From Betaproteobacteria bacterium (GTDB lineage: Bacteria; Pseudomonadota; Gammaproteobacteria; Burkholderiales; JACQAP01), in assembly GCA_016194905.1 (NCBI GenBank), contig JACQAP010000021.1, positions 62,001 to 126,000 of the forward strand: a stretch of DNA of 64,000 bases, written 5' to 3'. A program made the translations under genes and the position numbers. Below the pieces are notes generated by a model. That model saw only the letters and a list, made by a program, of their open reading frames with translations. It did not search any database and was not told the DNA's origin. Numbering within the stretch: position 1 is the stretch's first letter; each line of letters begins with the position of its first letter. Positions 37,605-49,200 of the stretch are shown here, one piece after another.

Positions 37605-38918
37605 TTGACTGACCTTTTCGAAGCCCGGCAGCCGGCGGCGCCACTCGCGGAGCTGATGCGGCCGCAGAATCTGGACGAAGTCGTCGGCCAGCGGCATCTG
37701 CTCGGTCCCGACAAGCCGTTGCGCGTGGCCTACGAATCGGGAAAGCTGCATTCGATGATCCTGTGGGGTCCGCCCGGGGTGGGCAAGACCACGCTCGCGC
37801 GCCTGATGGCGCGGGCCTTCGATGCCGAATTCATTGCGCTCTCCGCCGTTCTTTCCGGTGTCAAGGATATCCGCGATGCCGTTGCGCACGCGGAGAACGT
37901 GCTCCAGCAGTCCGGGCGCGCGACCATCCTGTTCGTCGATGAAGTTCACCGCTTCAACAAGGCGCAGCAGGATGCGTTTTTGCCCTTTGTCGAGCGTGGC
38001 CTGGTGACGTTCATCGGCGCGACCACCGAAAATCCATCGTTCGAAGTCAATGGTGCATTGCTGTCGCGTGCGGCGGTCTATGTACTCAAACCGCTTGACG
38101 AAGATGACCTGGCGGAATTGTTCTCGCGTGCGTTCGCGAAGGCCTTTCCCGCCCAGGCTTTCTCCGAAAAAGCGCGCGATCTGGTGGTCGGGGCCGCCGA
38201 CGGCGATGCACGGCGATTGCTAAATATGGTTGAAGCCATCGGCAACGCGGCGACGATGCGCAAGGTTGCGCAGCTCGATGAAACATTCGTGCAGGCGACA
38301 CTCGCCCAGAATCTGCGTCGCTTCGACAAGGGCGGCGATGCCTTTTACGACCAGATCTCCGCGTTGCACAAATCGGTGCGCGGATCGTCTCCCGATGCCG
38401 CGTTGTACTGGCTTGTCCGCATGCTCGATGGTGGCGCGGACCCCTTGTACGTCGGCAGGCGGCTGGTGCGCATGGCGGTGGAGGACATCGGCCTGGCCGA
38501 TCCGCGGGCGTTGCGGCTGTCGCTGGATGCTTGCGAGACTTATGAAAGGCTGGGCTCGCCCGAAGGCGAACTCGCCCTGGCACAGGCGGCCATTTATCTG
38601 GCGTGCGCTGCAAAGTCGAATGCTTCCTACGTTGCGTATAATGAGGCCCGCTCGCTTGTCCAGTCCGACAAGTCCCGGCCCGTGCCGGAGCATCTTCGCA
38701 ACGCTCCCACCAAGCTCATGAAGGAACTCGGCTACGGCCGCAGTTATCGTTATGCGCATGACGAGGTGGATGCGTATGCGGCGGGAGAAAATTATTTCCC
38801 GGAGGGCCTGGAGAGCACCGGTTTCTACCGGCCGACATCGCGTGGACTGGAAGGCAAGATCGCCGAGAAACTCGCGCACTTGCGCGAGCTGGATGTGAAG
38901 GCAAAGAAAAAGAACTGA
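37605..38918 (+). CDS. rarA: Replication-associated recombination protein A (RarA/MgsA)
   Basis: A 437-residue AAA+ ATPase of the clamp-loader branch. Walker A GPPGVGKT is at 55-62, Walker [10 protein letters not shown] with Asp112-Glu113, sensor 1 [12 protein letters not shown] near 142, and the C-terminal MgsA tetramerisation/DNA region with [17 protein letters not shown] and [18 protein letters not shown]. It acts at stalled forks. Its only start is TTG at 37605 ([10 protein letters not shown], the expected family N-terminus), with GGTGGG from the repeat as ribosome site. Confidence 0.92.
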   Translation: MTDLFEARQPAAPLAELMRPQNLDEVVGQRHLLGPDKPLRVAYESGKLHSMILWGPPGVGKTTLARLMARAFDAEFIALSAVLSGVKDIRDAVAHAENVLQQSGRATILFVDEVHRFNKAQQDAFLPFVERGLVTFIGATTENPSFEVNGALLSRAAVYVLKPLDEDDLAELFSRAFAKAFPAQAFSEKARDLVVGAADGDARRLLNMVEAIGNAATMRKVAQLDETFVQATLAQNLRRFDKGGDAFYDQISALHKSVRGSSPDAALYWLVRMLDGGADPLYVGRRLVRMAVEDIGLADPRALRLSLDACETYERLGSPEGELALAQAAIYLACAAKSNASYVAYNEARSLVQSDKSRPVPEHLRNAPTKLMKELGYGRSYRYAHDEVDAYAAGENYFPEGLESTGFYRPTSRGLEGKIAEKLAHLRELDVKAKKKN

Positions 38919-40335
<1,417 letters not shown>

Positions 40336-40350
40336 TGTTTCAGTGCAGGC

Positions 40351-40380
40351 TAACCTGACCACTGAGCAGTGGTCAGGTTA
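40351..40380. terminator. Perfect 30-bp hairpin between serS and mltF
   Basis: TAACCTGACCACTG, a two-base AG loop, and CAGTGGTCAGGTTA. It is a perfect inverted repeat 15 bases after the serS stop, between convergent genes. No T-run follows, so it may be a processing/stability hairpin or a protein-binding palindrome rather than a classical terminator. Confidence 0.6.
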
Positions 40381-40492
40381 AGCGAAGCGGCGGGAGCTAA
40401 AACTACCAGCAAGCCGACGGCAGTGTGGCGATACCGCCGGCGTTACGCCCGTACATGGGCGGCATCGACACGATTCGCCGCGGCTGAACGCG

Positions 40493-41938
40493 CTACGGCG
40501 CGACGTGACTTTCGTCGTCCGGGACCGTGGAAAACAGTGGCCGGTACGATTCGTCGTAGCGAACCAGGATGTCGAAATAGTTGCGGATGTTCTCGGTGAG
40601 AATGACGGCTTCCCCGCCGCGCGCAAAACCGCGTTTGACCGTGATGTAGAAGTCCGAGCGTGTCAGCAAAGGCAGCGTCTTCTTTACGTCGACCCAGGTA
40701 TCCGAGTTCAGGCCGTGCCGTTGCGTCAGGATGCGGGCATCCTCCAGGTGACCATAACCGACGTTGTACGACGCGAGGGCGAGCCAGGTGCGGTCCGGTT
40801 CGGTTATGCGCTCGGGTAACGTGTCTTTCAGAATTTTCAGATAGCGCGCACCGGCAATGATGTTCTGGCGTGCGTCCAAGCGGTCGTTCACGCCGAGCCG
40901 ATCAGCCGTTTCGGAAGTGAGCATCATCAATCCCCGTACGCCCGTGGGGCTCGTCGCCAGCGGATTCCAGTGCGATTCCTGGAAGCCCAGGGCAGCCAGC
41001 AGACGCCAGTCGATGCTAGTCAATTCCTGTGCCTCCTGAAAGGTGCTGCGATATTGCGGCAATATCGATAGCCGACGCTCCAGGAATGCGGATACATCGG
41101 CCTGGGTGAGGCGCTGGATATGGCCGTAATACCTGTCCAGCAGAATCCTCAAGGTGCCGTTGGCGTTGATGCGCGCGAAGAAATCCTTGACCCGGTCTAC
41201 AAGCAGCGGACTCGCATCTTTCGGCAGAGCCCATGACAGTGTTTCGGGTTCGCCCAGATTGAACGCCCGGCCGATGTTCGGGGAGAAATTCTGGGCAAGC
41301 TCGACGATATTCGAGTCTGTCACGACGTAGTCGACCTCGTCACTAGCCAGCTTGTCGAGCAATGCCATACTGTCCGTCGCCGCAATTTCTTCCCATTGCA
41401 GCTTGGATTCTTGCAAGACTTCCAGTCCGAGCTGTTCCGCGCTGCTGGAACCGGCAAGGACGGCTACACGCTTGCCAACGAGGTCGCGGACATTCCTGGG
41501 GCGCTGATGATCGGTGTTGTAGGCGATCACCGTGTGCACAGACAGGTACGCGGGTCCGAAGATGAACTCCTTGCGGCGCTCTTCGGTCGCAGCCAGGCCC
41601 GCTGCGGCAAGATGAGCAAGATGGCGGCGCAATGCCGGCAGAATTTCGCTGAATTTCGTGCGCTCGACGAGGCGCAAGCGCGTGCCGGTGTCCTTGGCGA
41701 ACATGTCGAGCAGGTCCTGCTCGATGCCGCTGTATTTGCCGTCCGCGCCGAGGAAGCGGGTGGCGGGGCCATTGCGGACCAGGACGACGAGTTCGTCGGT
41801 TTCGCCGAAAGGCTGTACCGGTCTCTCGAACAGCGTATCGGGATTGCACGATGGCAGTACCAGAAGGAGCGCCATTGCCACGACCCTCAGCGCGTTCGGC
41901 GACGAAGCACAACTTCCGGAGATTGCGCGCCGTCTCAT
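40493..41938 (-). CDS. mltF: Membrane-bound lytic murein transglycosylase F
   Basis: An outer-membrane lipoprotein. The ATG at 41938 (481 residues) is preferred because the signal peptide and lipobox LPSC (Cys31) lie close after it; a start at residue 22 is also possible. A periplasmic solute-binding domain (about 45-270, LVVLVRNGPATRFLG) resembles SBP_bac_3, and the C-terminal SLT lytic transglycosylase domain (about 290-440) has the catalytic Glu in GFQESHWNP, plus GLMMLT and NIIAGARYL. It cleaves peptidoglycan without water, forming anhydro-muropeptides. Monocistronic. Confidence 0.9.
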   Translation of the reverse strand: MRRRAISGSCASSPNALRVVAMALLLVLPSCNPDTLFERPVQPFGETDELVVLVRNGPATRFLGADGKYSGIEQDLLDMFAKDTGTRLRLVERTKFSEILPALRRHLAHLAAAGLAATEERRKEFIFGPAYLSVHTVIAYNTDHQRPRNVRDLVGKRVAVLAGSSSAEQLGLEVLQESKLQWEEIAATDSMALLDKLASDEVDYVVTDSNIVELAQNFSPNIGRAFNLGEPETLSWALPKDASPLLVDRVKDFFARINANGTLRILLDRYYGHIQRLTQADVSAFLERRLSILPQYRSTFQEAQELTSIDWRLLAALGFQESHWNPLATSPTGVRGLMMLTSETADRLGVNDRLDARQNIIAGARYLKILKDTLPERITEPDRTWLALASYNVGYGHLEDARILTQRHGLNSDTWVDVKKTLPLLTRSDFYITVKRGFARGGEAVILTENIRNYFDILVRYDESYRPLFSTVPDDESHVAP

Positions 41939-42010
41939 TGTCAATAGCCGAAACGGCACGAGGGAAGATTCGCAATAGAGCACATCACTGATAAAATAGC
42001 ACACGAATCC

Positions 42011-42103
42011 GGAGAGGTACCGAAGTGGCCATAACGGCGCTGACTCGAAATCAGATGGTCAGGGAGACCTGGCACGTGGGTTCGAATCCCACCCTCTCCG
42101 CCA
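42011..42103 (+). tRNA. tRNA-Ser(CGA)
   Basis: A 7-bp acceptor stem GGAGAGG / CCTCTCC, discriminator G and encoded CCA at 42101-42103. The anticodon stem-loop CTGA-CTCGAAA-TCAG gives anticodon CGA, which reads UCG. The T-loop GGTTCGAATCC and a long variable arm (TGGTCAGGGAGACCTGGCA) confirm a type II tRNA-Ser. Confidence 0.95.
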
Positions 42104-42392
42104 CCCAGTTTGCAATTTTCGTTCTCTGTCTCTAGCACAGACATCAAGTCCCGCAAGATCAAATACCTTCGCGTTCCGTGTCGCCAATTGGAGGCACGGA
42201 ATGCGCTCCACAGCCGGGCATTAAGTTACCTTTCACGCGGTTTTCTCCAGCACGCACTTTCGCGTGCCACCTTTCGAATGTGGACAAAAATTGAAACCAC
42301 GGATCATGCATCGATATCGGCATAGTGCGACCCCTTTGAAGCAGCCGCGCAGCGATAAATGGAAAGAGAATGCTTGACGCGAACGCCGGAAT

Positions 42393-42665
42393 TCAGGCCT
42401 TAGAAAGCCCTAAGACCTTACGTTGCTCGACCCAGTCGAGCGGCAGGTTTTCGAGTAGTTTTTCCAGCGTGAGTTCTGCAGGCTGGCGTCCGACCAGTAT
42501 CAACTCGACGATATCCGGTGCCAGGAAGGCACAGCGGGAGATCTTTCGCACATAGCGTGGGCTAACGCCCATTTCCTTTGCGAATACAGGCTGCGACTCC
42601 AGTCCGCCGGAGAGCAGTCTTTCGTACCAGCATCGCGCATGCTCCACGGCACGGATGAGCGGCAT
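42393..42665 (-). pseudogene. Orphan C-terminal fragment of a site-specific recombinase
   Basis: A 90-residue frame whose middle and end (FAKEMGVSPRYVRKISRCAF, LAPDIVELILVGRQPAELTL, PLDWVEQRKVLG) match the conserved C-terminal helical tail of large serine recombinases of phages and integrative elements. The N-terminal resolvase and zinc domains are missing. It lies 290 bp downstream of tRNA-Ser; 42104-42392 shows no other gene. It may be a free-standing small DNA-binding protein or an element remnant. Confidence 0.6.
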
Positions 42666-42771
42666 GATGGAGTTGATTACGCAAACATAGATGCACGAAC
42701 AAACAATATTGCCCCGTGATTATGACCAAAGCGTAGGAATAATTTCCCTGTCGAAAATCAGAGTGGTCGCG

Positions 42772-44970
42772 TTACTGTGATCGGTACCTCCCTCCATCGT
42801 TGAAACGCGTGCCTGCAGGGTCGTTTCCGCCCCATACGATCATGTCTGTTCCGGTCCAGATCGCGGTGTGGCCCATCCGGGGACTGGGCATGGCCACAAC
42901 AGGCGTGGATTGCCAGGCATCCGTGCTGGGGTTGTAGCGCCCCCCGACTCTGTAGTAGGGACCATTGGGATTCCGGCCTCCTCCCCACACAATCAACTCG
43001 GTTCCGCTCCAGATCCCGGGGACAGAGCGGCCCAATGGGGCGCACTTGGAGGACATGGGGAGCCAGGTGTTGGATGACGAGTTGAATCGCGCTCCAGTAT
43101 TGAACGGGTCGCCGCCGTCATCTCCACCCCAGACGATCATTTCAGTGCCAGTCCACGCCGCCGAGTGGCGTATTCGGGGCGTAGGCGCGCCACTATCCGT
43201 GATTGCCGTCCAGCTATCTGACGACGGCGTATAGATTCCACCAGTGTTGGTTAAGAGCACTCCGGAGTTGGCCCCTCCCCAGACGATCATTGCCGATCCG
43301 TTCCAGATGGCCGTGTGTCCTAACCGCGCGGCCGGAGCACCGATCTCAGAGACCGTCGACCAGGAATTTGTGATCGGGTTGTATCGCGCCCCATCACCGA
43401 AGGCAATGACGCCAGTTCCGCTACCGCCCCAGACGATCATTTCCGATCCTGTCCATACTGCAGAGGGCGACTGCCGTGCGGAGGGCGCCCCGGATGACGA
43501 CATGGCTGCCCAAGTGTCTGTGATCGGATCGTAGATGGCACCCGAATTCAAAAAGGCACCTGGTTGCACTCCTCCCCAAACAATCATCTTGCTTCCAGTC
43601 CAGACTGCAACATGACCGTATCGGGGGGAGGGTGCACCGACATTCGACATTGGCGTCCACATATCGGTAGCAGGATCGTAGCGCGCACCGTTACCGAAAA
43701 CACCATTGGAATATCCACCCCAGACGATCATCTGGGTACCCGTCCAGATGGCTGTGTGGTCGGATCTCGGCGAGGGCGCACCAGCGGCGGATGCGGCACT
43801 CCATGTGCCGGCCCCTGCAGCCTGGGTTGTAAATGTCCACGTGTAGTCCGTTATAAGGTGGTTCCCAGCGAGGTCCGTGATTCCGGTTGTGATGGTGCTC
43901 GTGTAGGACGAGGAATCTGAGAGCGGACCGTCCGGAGCGAAAACGGCTGGTGCCATGAAAGGCAGCACGGCCGTTCCACCGACTGGATTGTTCTGACTAT
44001 CCTTCAGTAGGAAAGTACTGGAGTTCACTGTCGGGAACGAGACGGCCTCGCTGAATGTGGCGAGTAGCTGTGTCTCGGTCGGAACACACGTTGCTCCGTT
44101 TGCGGGCGATGTCAAGCTCACGGTCGGTGGCGTGGTATCGGGCGCTGGACCCGTTGTGAAGCTCCAGCCATAGGCCATCGCGAGCGCATTTCCCGTGATG
44201 TCCTTTACGCCCGAGGTGATGGTGGCCGTGTAGACGGTCGACCCCTGAAAGCTTGCGGCAGGCGTGAAAGTCGCGACCGCGCTCGAATAGGTCACGCTGC
44301 CGTTCACGGGGTTGTTCAAATTGTCATTGAGCAGGATCGTCGAGGTCGAAATAGTCGCCGGATCCATCGCTTCACTGAAAGCGACGGTAAAGGCACTGTT
44401 TGTTCCGACTGCGGTCGCCCCGTTTGCAGGACTTGTTGCGCTGACGGTCGGCGGCGTGACATCGGGCGTACGCCTCACCGAGACTGTCGCGCGCCCAAGG
44501 TTGCCTCCCGGATCAGTGGCCGTGATCGTGATGGCATTATTTCCCACGACGAGATCGATGGTGGCTTGCCATGTATGACCGCACAGGTAGTAACCGAGGA
44601 AAAAGCAATATTGCGGTGCCTGCGTGGCCGCACCTGAGCCTCCCGTTGTGGCGTTTGCCCACGAGACCGTCACCCCCGTGTCCGTCGCCGATCCCGTGCA
44701 ACAAACGAAGAACTTGGGACTGATAAAGGCATCACCGCTTAGAGACACGGTAGGCGAGTTCGTTAATTTGCTGGGTCCGGCATCGCTGCCGGTGATCGTG
44801 ACCCAACCGGCGCCCACGCGATTGGGGTCATTGGGAGGTGTCGAGGCGTCCGTCCCCCCTCCACCGCCGCCACATGCGCACAGCATGAGAAGCAGGGATG
44901 TCAGCGCGGCAACTCGCCAGCGCGGACCGCTGCTCAGTAGAGAAACGAATTGGCTCAGTTGCGAAGACAT
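42772..44970 (-). CDS. Kelch-propeller lipoprotein with two Ig-like Big_5 domains
   Basis: A 732-residue surface or periplasmic protein. A signal peptide with lipobox LCAC (Cys near 34) is followed by a poly-Gly run. A beta-rich region (45-165) with a Cys-Cys pair and two more cysteines follows, then two Big_5/SwmB-like domains (about 168-272 and 277-383), each opening TPPTVS and closing SFTT/TFTT. Finally there are seven kelch-like units (about 385-732) with the repeated signature IWTG(T/S)xMIVWGG ... RYDPxTDxW, which would close a seven-bladed propeller. Propellers of this kind bind protein or polysaccharide partners. No enzymatic motif is seen. Confidence 0.85.
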   Translation of the reverse strand: MSSQLSQFVSLLSSGPRWRVAALTSLLLMLCACGGGGGGTDASTPPNDPNRVGAGWVTITGSDAGPSKLTNSPTVSLSGDAFISPKFFVCCTGSATDTGVTVSWANATTGGSGAATQAPQYCFFLGYYLCGHTWQATIDLVVGNNAITITATDPGGNLGRATVSVRRTPDVTPPTVSATSPANGATAVGTNSAFTVAFSEAMDPATISTSTILLNDNLNNPVNGSVTYSSAVATFTPAASFQGSTVYTATITSGVKDITGNALAMAYGWSFTTGPAPDTTPPTVSLTSPANGATCVPTETQLLATFSEAVSFPTVNSSTFLLKDSQNNPVGGTAVLPFMAPAVFAPDGPLSDSSSYTSTITTGITDLAGNHLITDYTWTFTTQAAGAGTWSAASAAGAPSPRSDHTAIWTGTQMIVWGGYSNGVFGNGARYDPATDMWTPMSNVGAPSPRYGHVAVWTGSKMIVWGGVQPGAFLNSGAIYDPITDTWAAMSSSGAPSARQSPSAVWTGSEMIVWGGSGTGVIAFGDGARYNPITNSWSTVSEIGAPAARLGHTAIWNGSAMIVWGGANSGVLLTNTGGIYTPSSDSWTAITDSGAPTPRIRHSAAWTGTEMIVWGGDDGGDPFNTGARFNSSSNTWLPMSSKCAPLGRSVPGIWSGTELIVWGGGRNPNGPYYRVGGRYNPSTDAWQSTPVVAMPSPRMGHTAIWTGTDMIVWGGNDPAGTRFNDGGRYRSQ

Positions 44971-45053
44971 ATCTCGACCTCCGAATCAGCGGAACAGCAC
45001 TCCGCCTGCGTCGCTTGTTGTGTTGATCGCGGTTTCTCTTTGCCCTCTCCTGT

Positions 45054-45890
45054 TTAGGAAGCTGGCAGGGTTACCCTCCCTTGCGAAAGCGCCATGACTT
45101 TGGCCGTCTCTCCGGCCAACCAGGGTCGCTCCGCATCCCAGTACTCCGGCGACCGTTTGCCGGCTTTGATCGCCTCCATTGCGAGCACCATCAAAGTTGC
45201 GACGACTTTTTCCTGGCGCAGCAGCTTGTAGTCGATCGCGGCCCAGTCGACCACTTCGTCGATGGGTTGTCCGTCCACATCGCGCTGGTAGGGCTCATGC
45301 CAGCCGCGTTGTCCCGGGCGAAACGTAGTTGTAATGCCAGTCTGTTTCGCGGTTACCCGAAAAGGCTGCTCGCCCGGATGCCGGTACACGATCGCAAGAA
45401 GGATCTGACCTCGTGTCAGCGCGTACTGGTAGTTTCCCGTCAGCACGTAATTCTTTGCCGTTTGCTCTGGCATTCCCTGCGACACCAGCAGACGCTGCAG
45501 CGAACTGTTTGCCTCGAAGATCGCCTGCGAGCGGTAGCGACCATAGAGGCCCGGCTGGCCTTCGATCCTGCCGGACTGCGGGTCGACACGCTTGTCGTCG
45601 ATGGATACCCCGAAGGTGGCCTTGTACGAGTCGTCCAGTGGAACCGCATTCGCCTGCAATAGACCCTTGTTAAGATCGTTAAGTCCAGTTCCGATTGTGT
45701 ACGGAAGAAAAGCCAGGCCCTGCGCTATGCCCGCGACGATCATGAATGGCGAAAGGACGAGGTTCTTCAGGCCCTGTCCGAACGTATTGGCTGCGACATA
45801 CCCATCGGCCGCACCGGGGGTCGCACATCCGCCCAGGAGCATCATTGTCGTCAACAGCACACTCGATACTCGAATCATGTTCGTCTTCAT
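45054..45890 (-). CDS. Hypothetical lipoprotein
   Basis: A 278-residue protein with an N-terminal signal and lipobox (LLGGCATPG, Cys22). An early hydrophobic stretch (NLVLSPFMIVAGIAQGLAFLPYTIG) may insert in or lie on a membrane. The rest is soluble, with no recognised domain (RSQAIFEANSSLQRLLVSQGM; YQRDVDGQPIDEVVDWAAIDYKLLRQEK). It lies on the same strand as the kelch lipoprotein (83-bp gap) and downstream of the large regulator, so the three could be one locus. The upstream gap 45891-46215 (325 bp) holds no other supported gene. Confidence 0.7.
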   Translation of the reverse strand: MKTNMIRVSSVLLTTMMLLGGCATPGAADGYVAANTFGQGLKNLVLSPFMIVAGIAQGLAFLPYTIGTGLNDLNKGLLQANAVPLDDSYKATFGVSIDDKRVDPQSGRIEGQPGLYGRYRSQAIFEANSSLQRLLVSQGMPEQTAKNYVLTGNYQYALTRGQILLAIVYRHPGEQPFRVTAKQTGITTTFRPGQRGWHEPYQRDVDGQPIDEVVDWAAIDYKLLRQEKVVATLMVLAMEAIKAGKRSPEYWDAERPWLAGETAKVMALSQGRVTLPAS

Positions 45891-46215
45891 GGTCTGCCTC
45901 CGTTTATAGAAATTGCAGTGCGTTGGCCTGCTAAAAATGTTTCGCTGACGTTTGAAATCGCTCAGGGTCGAGAGCTGCCGCTAGCGATCTCCTCCCTGTC
46001 TACACACGCTGCTGTTCGTTGCGTAGTCGTATCCGTGCGACGTCGAATTGACACCCAGGACGTGCATTTGTTGAGCGCAGAATGCATGTGGCCGGTTCCC
46101 GGATGGGTTACCAACCGATTACTTATGACTTACAAAATTGGGGAAGAAGGCAGGCGCAGGATCGATCGCGCTCGGGAGAACGCGTTACAGGCCGTCTATC
46201 GTGACCGGCCGGAAC

Positions 46216-49200
46216 TTATTGGAGATTAACGAGTTTCTCGTAAATACCACGGGTTTCCATGGATGGCTCCACGCCCAGCCTTGCCGCCAGAACGGAACGA
46301 CAGCGCGCATAGCCTTCGACGGCTTCGGCGACCCGGCCAAGCTCGACGTAGCATTGCATGAGCTGGCGGTACACGCTCTCGGCCAGATCGTCCACGTCGA
46401 GGACGCGGTGCAGATAGTCCACAGCGCGCTCGGTGTCGCCGGCCTGTTGCCAGAAGCGTGCGATGTCGCTCGCGGTGCGCACGTAGCGGTTACGCAGACG
46501 CTGGCGCAGCGTCTGACTCCATGGTTCGTCTGCTTCATTGCCGAGGAATGGACCCCGATAGAGCTCGAGGAGCCGGTCGCCGAATGCGGCGATGGCGGAT
46601 TTGTCGATGTTATCGCGCCTGCCGCGCCAGGATAGGTCGATCAGCGCCGTAAGCTGTTCGAGTGCCCAGGTGTCGGTCCATACATAGCGTCCATCGAGGG
46701 ATAGCTTGCCTTCCGAAAGGACAAGTGAGCGATCCTCTCCCAGAAGCTTGCGCAACCGATGCAACGTCGAGGTGAACGAGCGGTGCGCCGAGTCACCATC
46801 GATGCGGGGCCAGAGCGCTTCGGTAATGTGCGTCTCGCTGACTTCCCGACCGCCATGTGCAATGAGCACCTTGAGCAGATCCAGGGGGCGTTTCTGTCCC
46901 TTGCCCGACGATACGATCGGCACATTGCCGCGCAGAAGCCGAAATGGGCCCAGCGTGTGGACTTTGAAGGGCCACGGCCATCCCGACAGGGCCGCGCGCG
47001 CCGAATCCAGCGTGAGGCCGCAACGGCGAATGATCTCCGCAGCGTAATCGGGCTCGATTCGCGCTTCGAGCGCGCGACTCATCAGGCGCGCGAGGGGATC
47101 GGGACGCCATAACGTAAACGTCACAAAATTGCGCGGCTTGCCGACGGCGAGCGCCTGGCGCAGTGCCAGCAGTCCCGAGCGGCGGCGCCGGTTGTCTTCG
47201 AGCGCGACCCGCGCATAGCTCATCAGACCGGTAAATTCGAGCAGGTGATTCTTGATCGGGCGCCCGAGATCGTACGCTTGCTGGAACTGCGCCATGGCAT
47301 TGGTTCTCTCGCCACCCTCGTAGAGAACCTCGGCCGCAGCAAGACGGCATAGCACTTCGAAGTAAGGGCAACCCACCTCGATTGCTGTCCTGAGCGCGAG
47401 CTTCTGTTGCTGGAACGCGCGCAGGTTGTCCTGCGAGAGCATCGCATGCCACGTCGAGAAGAGATGGAAGAGACAGAGATCGAATCGCGCCGGCGTCCGC
47501 GGCAACGTTGCGAACTCGTCCAGCATCGCTCTTGCGGCGTCGAGATCTCCGCAGGTCAACATACCGCCCGCCCCGAATACCAGCAATTGGTGGGAGGTGA
47601 CGTTTACCCCGGCGGCCCGTTCGATCTCGAGTCCTTCCTGCACCGACCGGAGGCATTCATCATGTTGGGCGGTGAGCATGAAGTACATGACCTCGGCCAA
47701 CCTCATCATGCTCAACGCGAAGGGCGAAACCTCGTGGCGGGAGGTCAGGCGTCGCATACCTTCGATTACCGCCGACGCTTTCGGATAGTGTCCTCCCCAT
47801 ATGATCGCGATCGCGACGCGAGGCTCCACCAGCATGCGCAGATCCGGGTCGTCATGGGCCGCCGACGCCATGTAGGCATGCTCGACCCACTTTTCGAGGT
47901 CGGGATGGTGCGGCTGCCGGACGACCATCGATGCCAGAAGGCTCGTTTCAAGACGGGTGCCCACCGGCCGCGACAGCATTTCCGGGTGCGCGCGGAGCAG
48001 CTCGTCCATGATCGGAATCCACCGATCGAGCAACGTGAAATCATCGAGCTCGTACAGGATCGAGTCCATCGCGCCCGAACAGCTCAGCATGAGTCCGACT
48101 ACGTCCTGGTCTTTCTGCGCACGGAACAAGTCATATGCCTGTTCGTGCAGGATGCGGCCCTCCCGAGGGGACGCGTGCATGCGCGCCACCGCGATCCAGT
48201 ACAGAGTCCATGGGTGCTGCTGCTGCACTTCCTTGGGCAAGGCCACGACCCACTGCGCGAGCGTCTCCGCCATGCCCCGGTTGAGCATCGCCTCGGCACG
48301 GGAGCGGATCACCTCGACCATGTGCTCCCAGTCGTCGATCTCGCGCAGCAGAGAAACGCATTCGCCGACGAGCCCATTCGCTTCGAGCAGAGCTGCCGCC
48401 TTTCGTTGCAGTCCAATACGGGTGTCCTTGTCGAAGGCTTCGGCAACGCGCGAGAGCAGGAACTCGCGCAGCAACGGGTGATACTGGTAAACCGGCTCCG
48501 GTCTAGCCTGTTTGAGCGTCACAAAATAGTTTTCGTGATACATCCGGGCCAGAATCGTTCCCGCATCGCTTTCACCGGTAAGGCTGCGTGCCATTTCTGC
48601 CGTCATCTGCGGCAGGTAGGCCGTATTGAGCAGGAATGTCTGCGTTCGGGAATCGGACTTCTCGAATATCTCTCCCGCCAGATAATCGAATACCAGTTGC
48701 GGGGTAGAGAGCTCCGGCACCTGCGCGATCGAATCGCGTCCGGCAACCTGCTCCAGCGTCAGGATCAAACCGGCTGCCCAACCCTGGGTCTTTTCATATA
48801 GCTCGGTGAGCGTCCGGTCTGACAAATAATGACCTCGTTGGCGGACAATTGCATTGCTCTCTTCCTGAGTCAGCCGCAAATTCTCCCAACCAAGCACTTC
48901 CATCGCTTGATTGGCGCGCAATCTCGCCATGAGCGGAGGAGGGTCGCTCCGACTGATGAGGACGACGATACAGTCGGCGGGTACCTCGGAGAGCGCGACC
49001 CGAATTGCGTCATGGAATACCGACTGTGCAGAGACTTCATGATATCCGTCGAGCACCATCGCGAATGGCGCGCCGAGATGTGCGTACAGTGTCTGGAAAT
49101 AGCGGCGTGCGAACGCTGAAATCGCGGCATGATATTCCGGCGTGAGCTGTGGCAGCCGGAGTTGCGGCCTCCGACGCAGTTCACTGGCCGCCAAGCCGAG

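Noticed and set aside
47407-48801. Plus-strand open frame of 464 codons inside the large regulator
   Set aside because: Antisense of a coherent NTPase-TPR protein.
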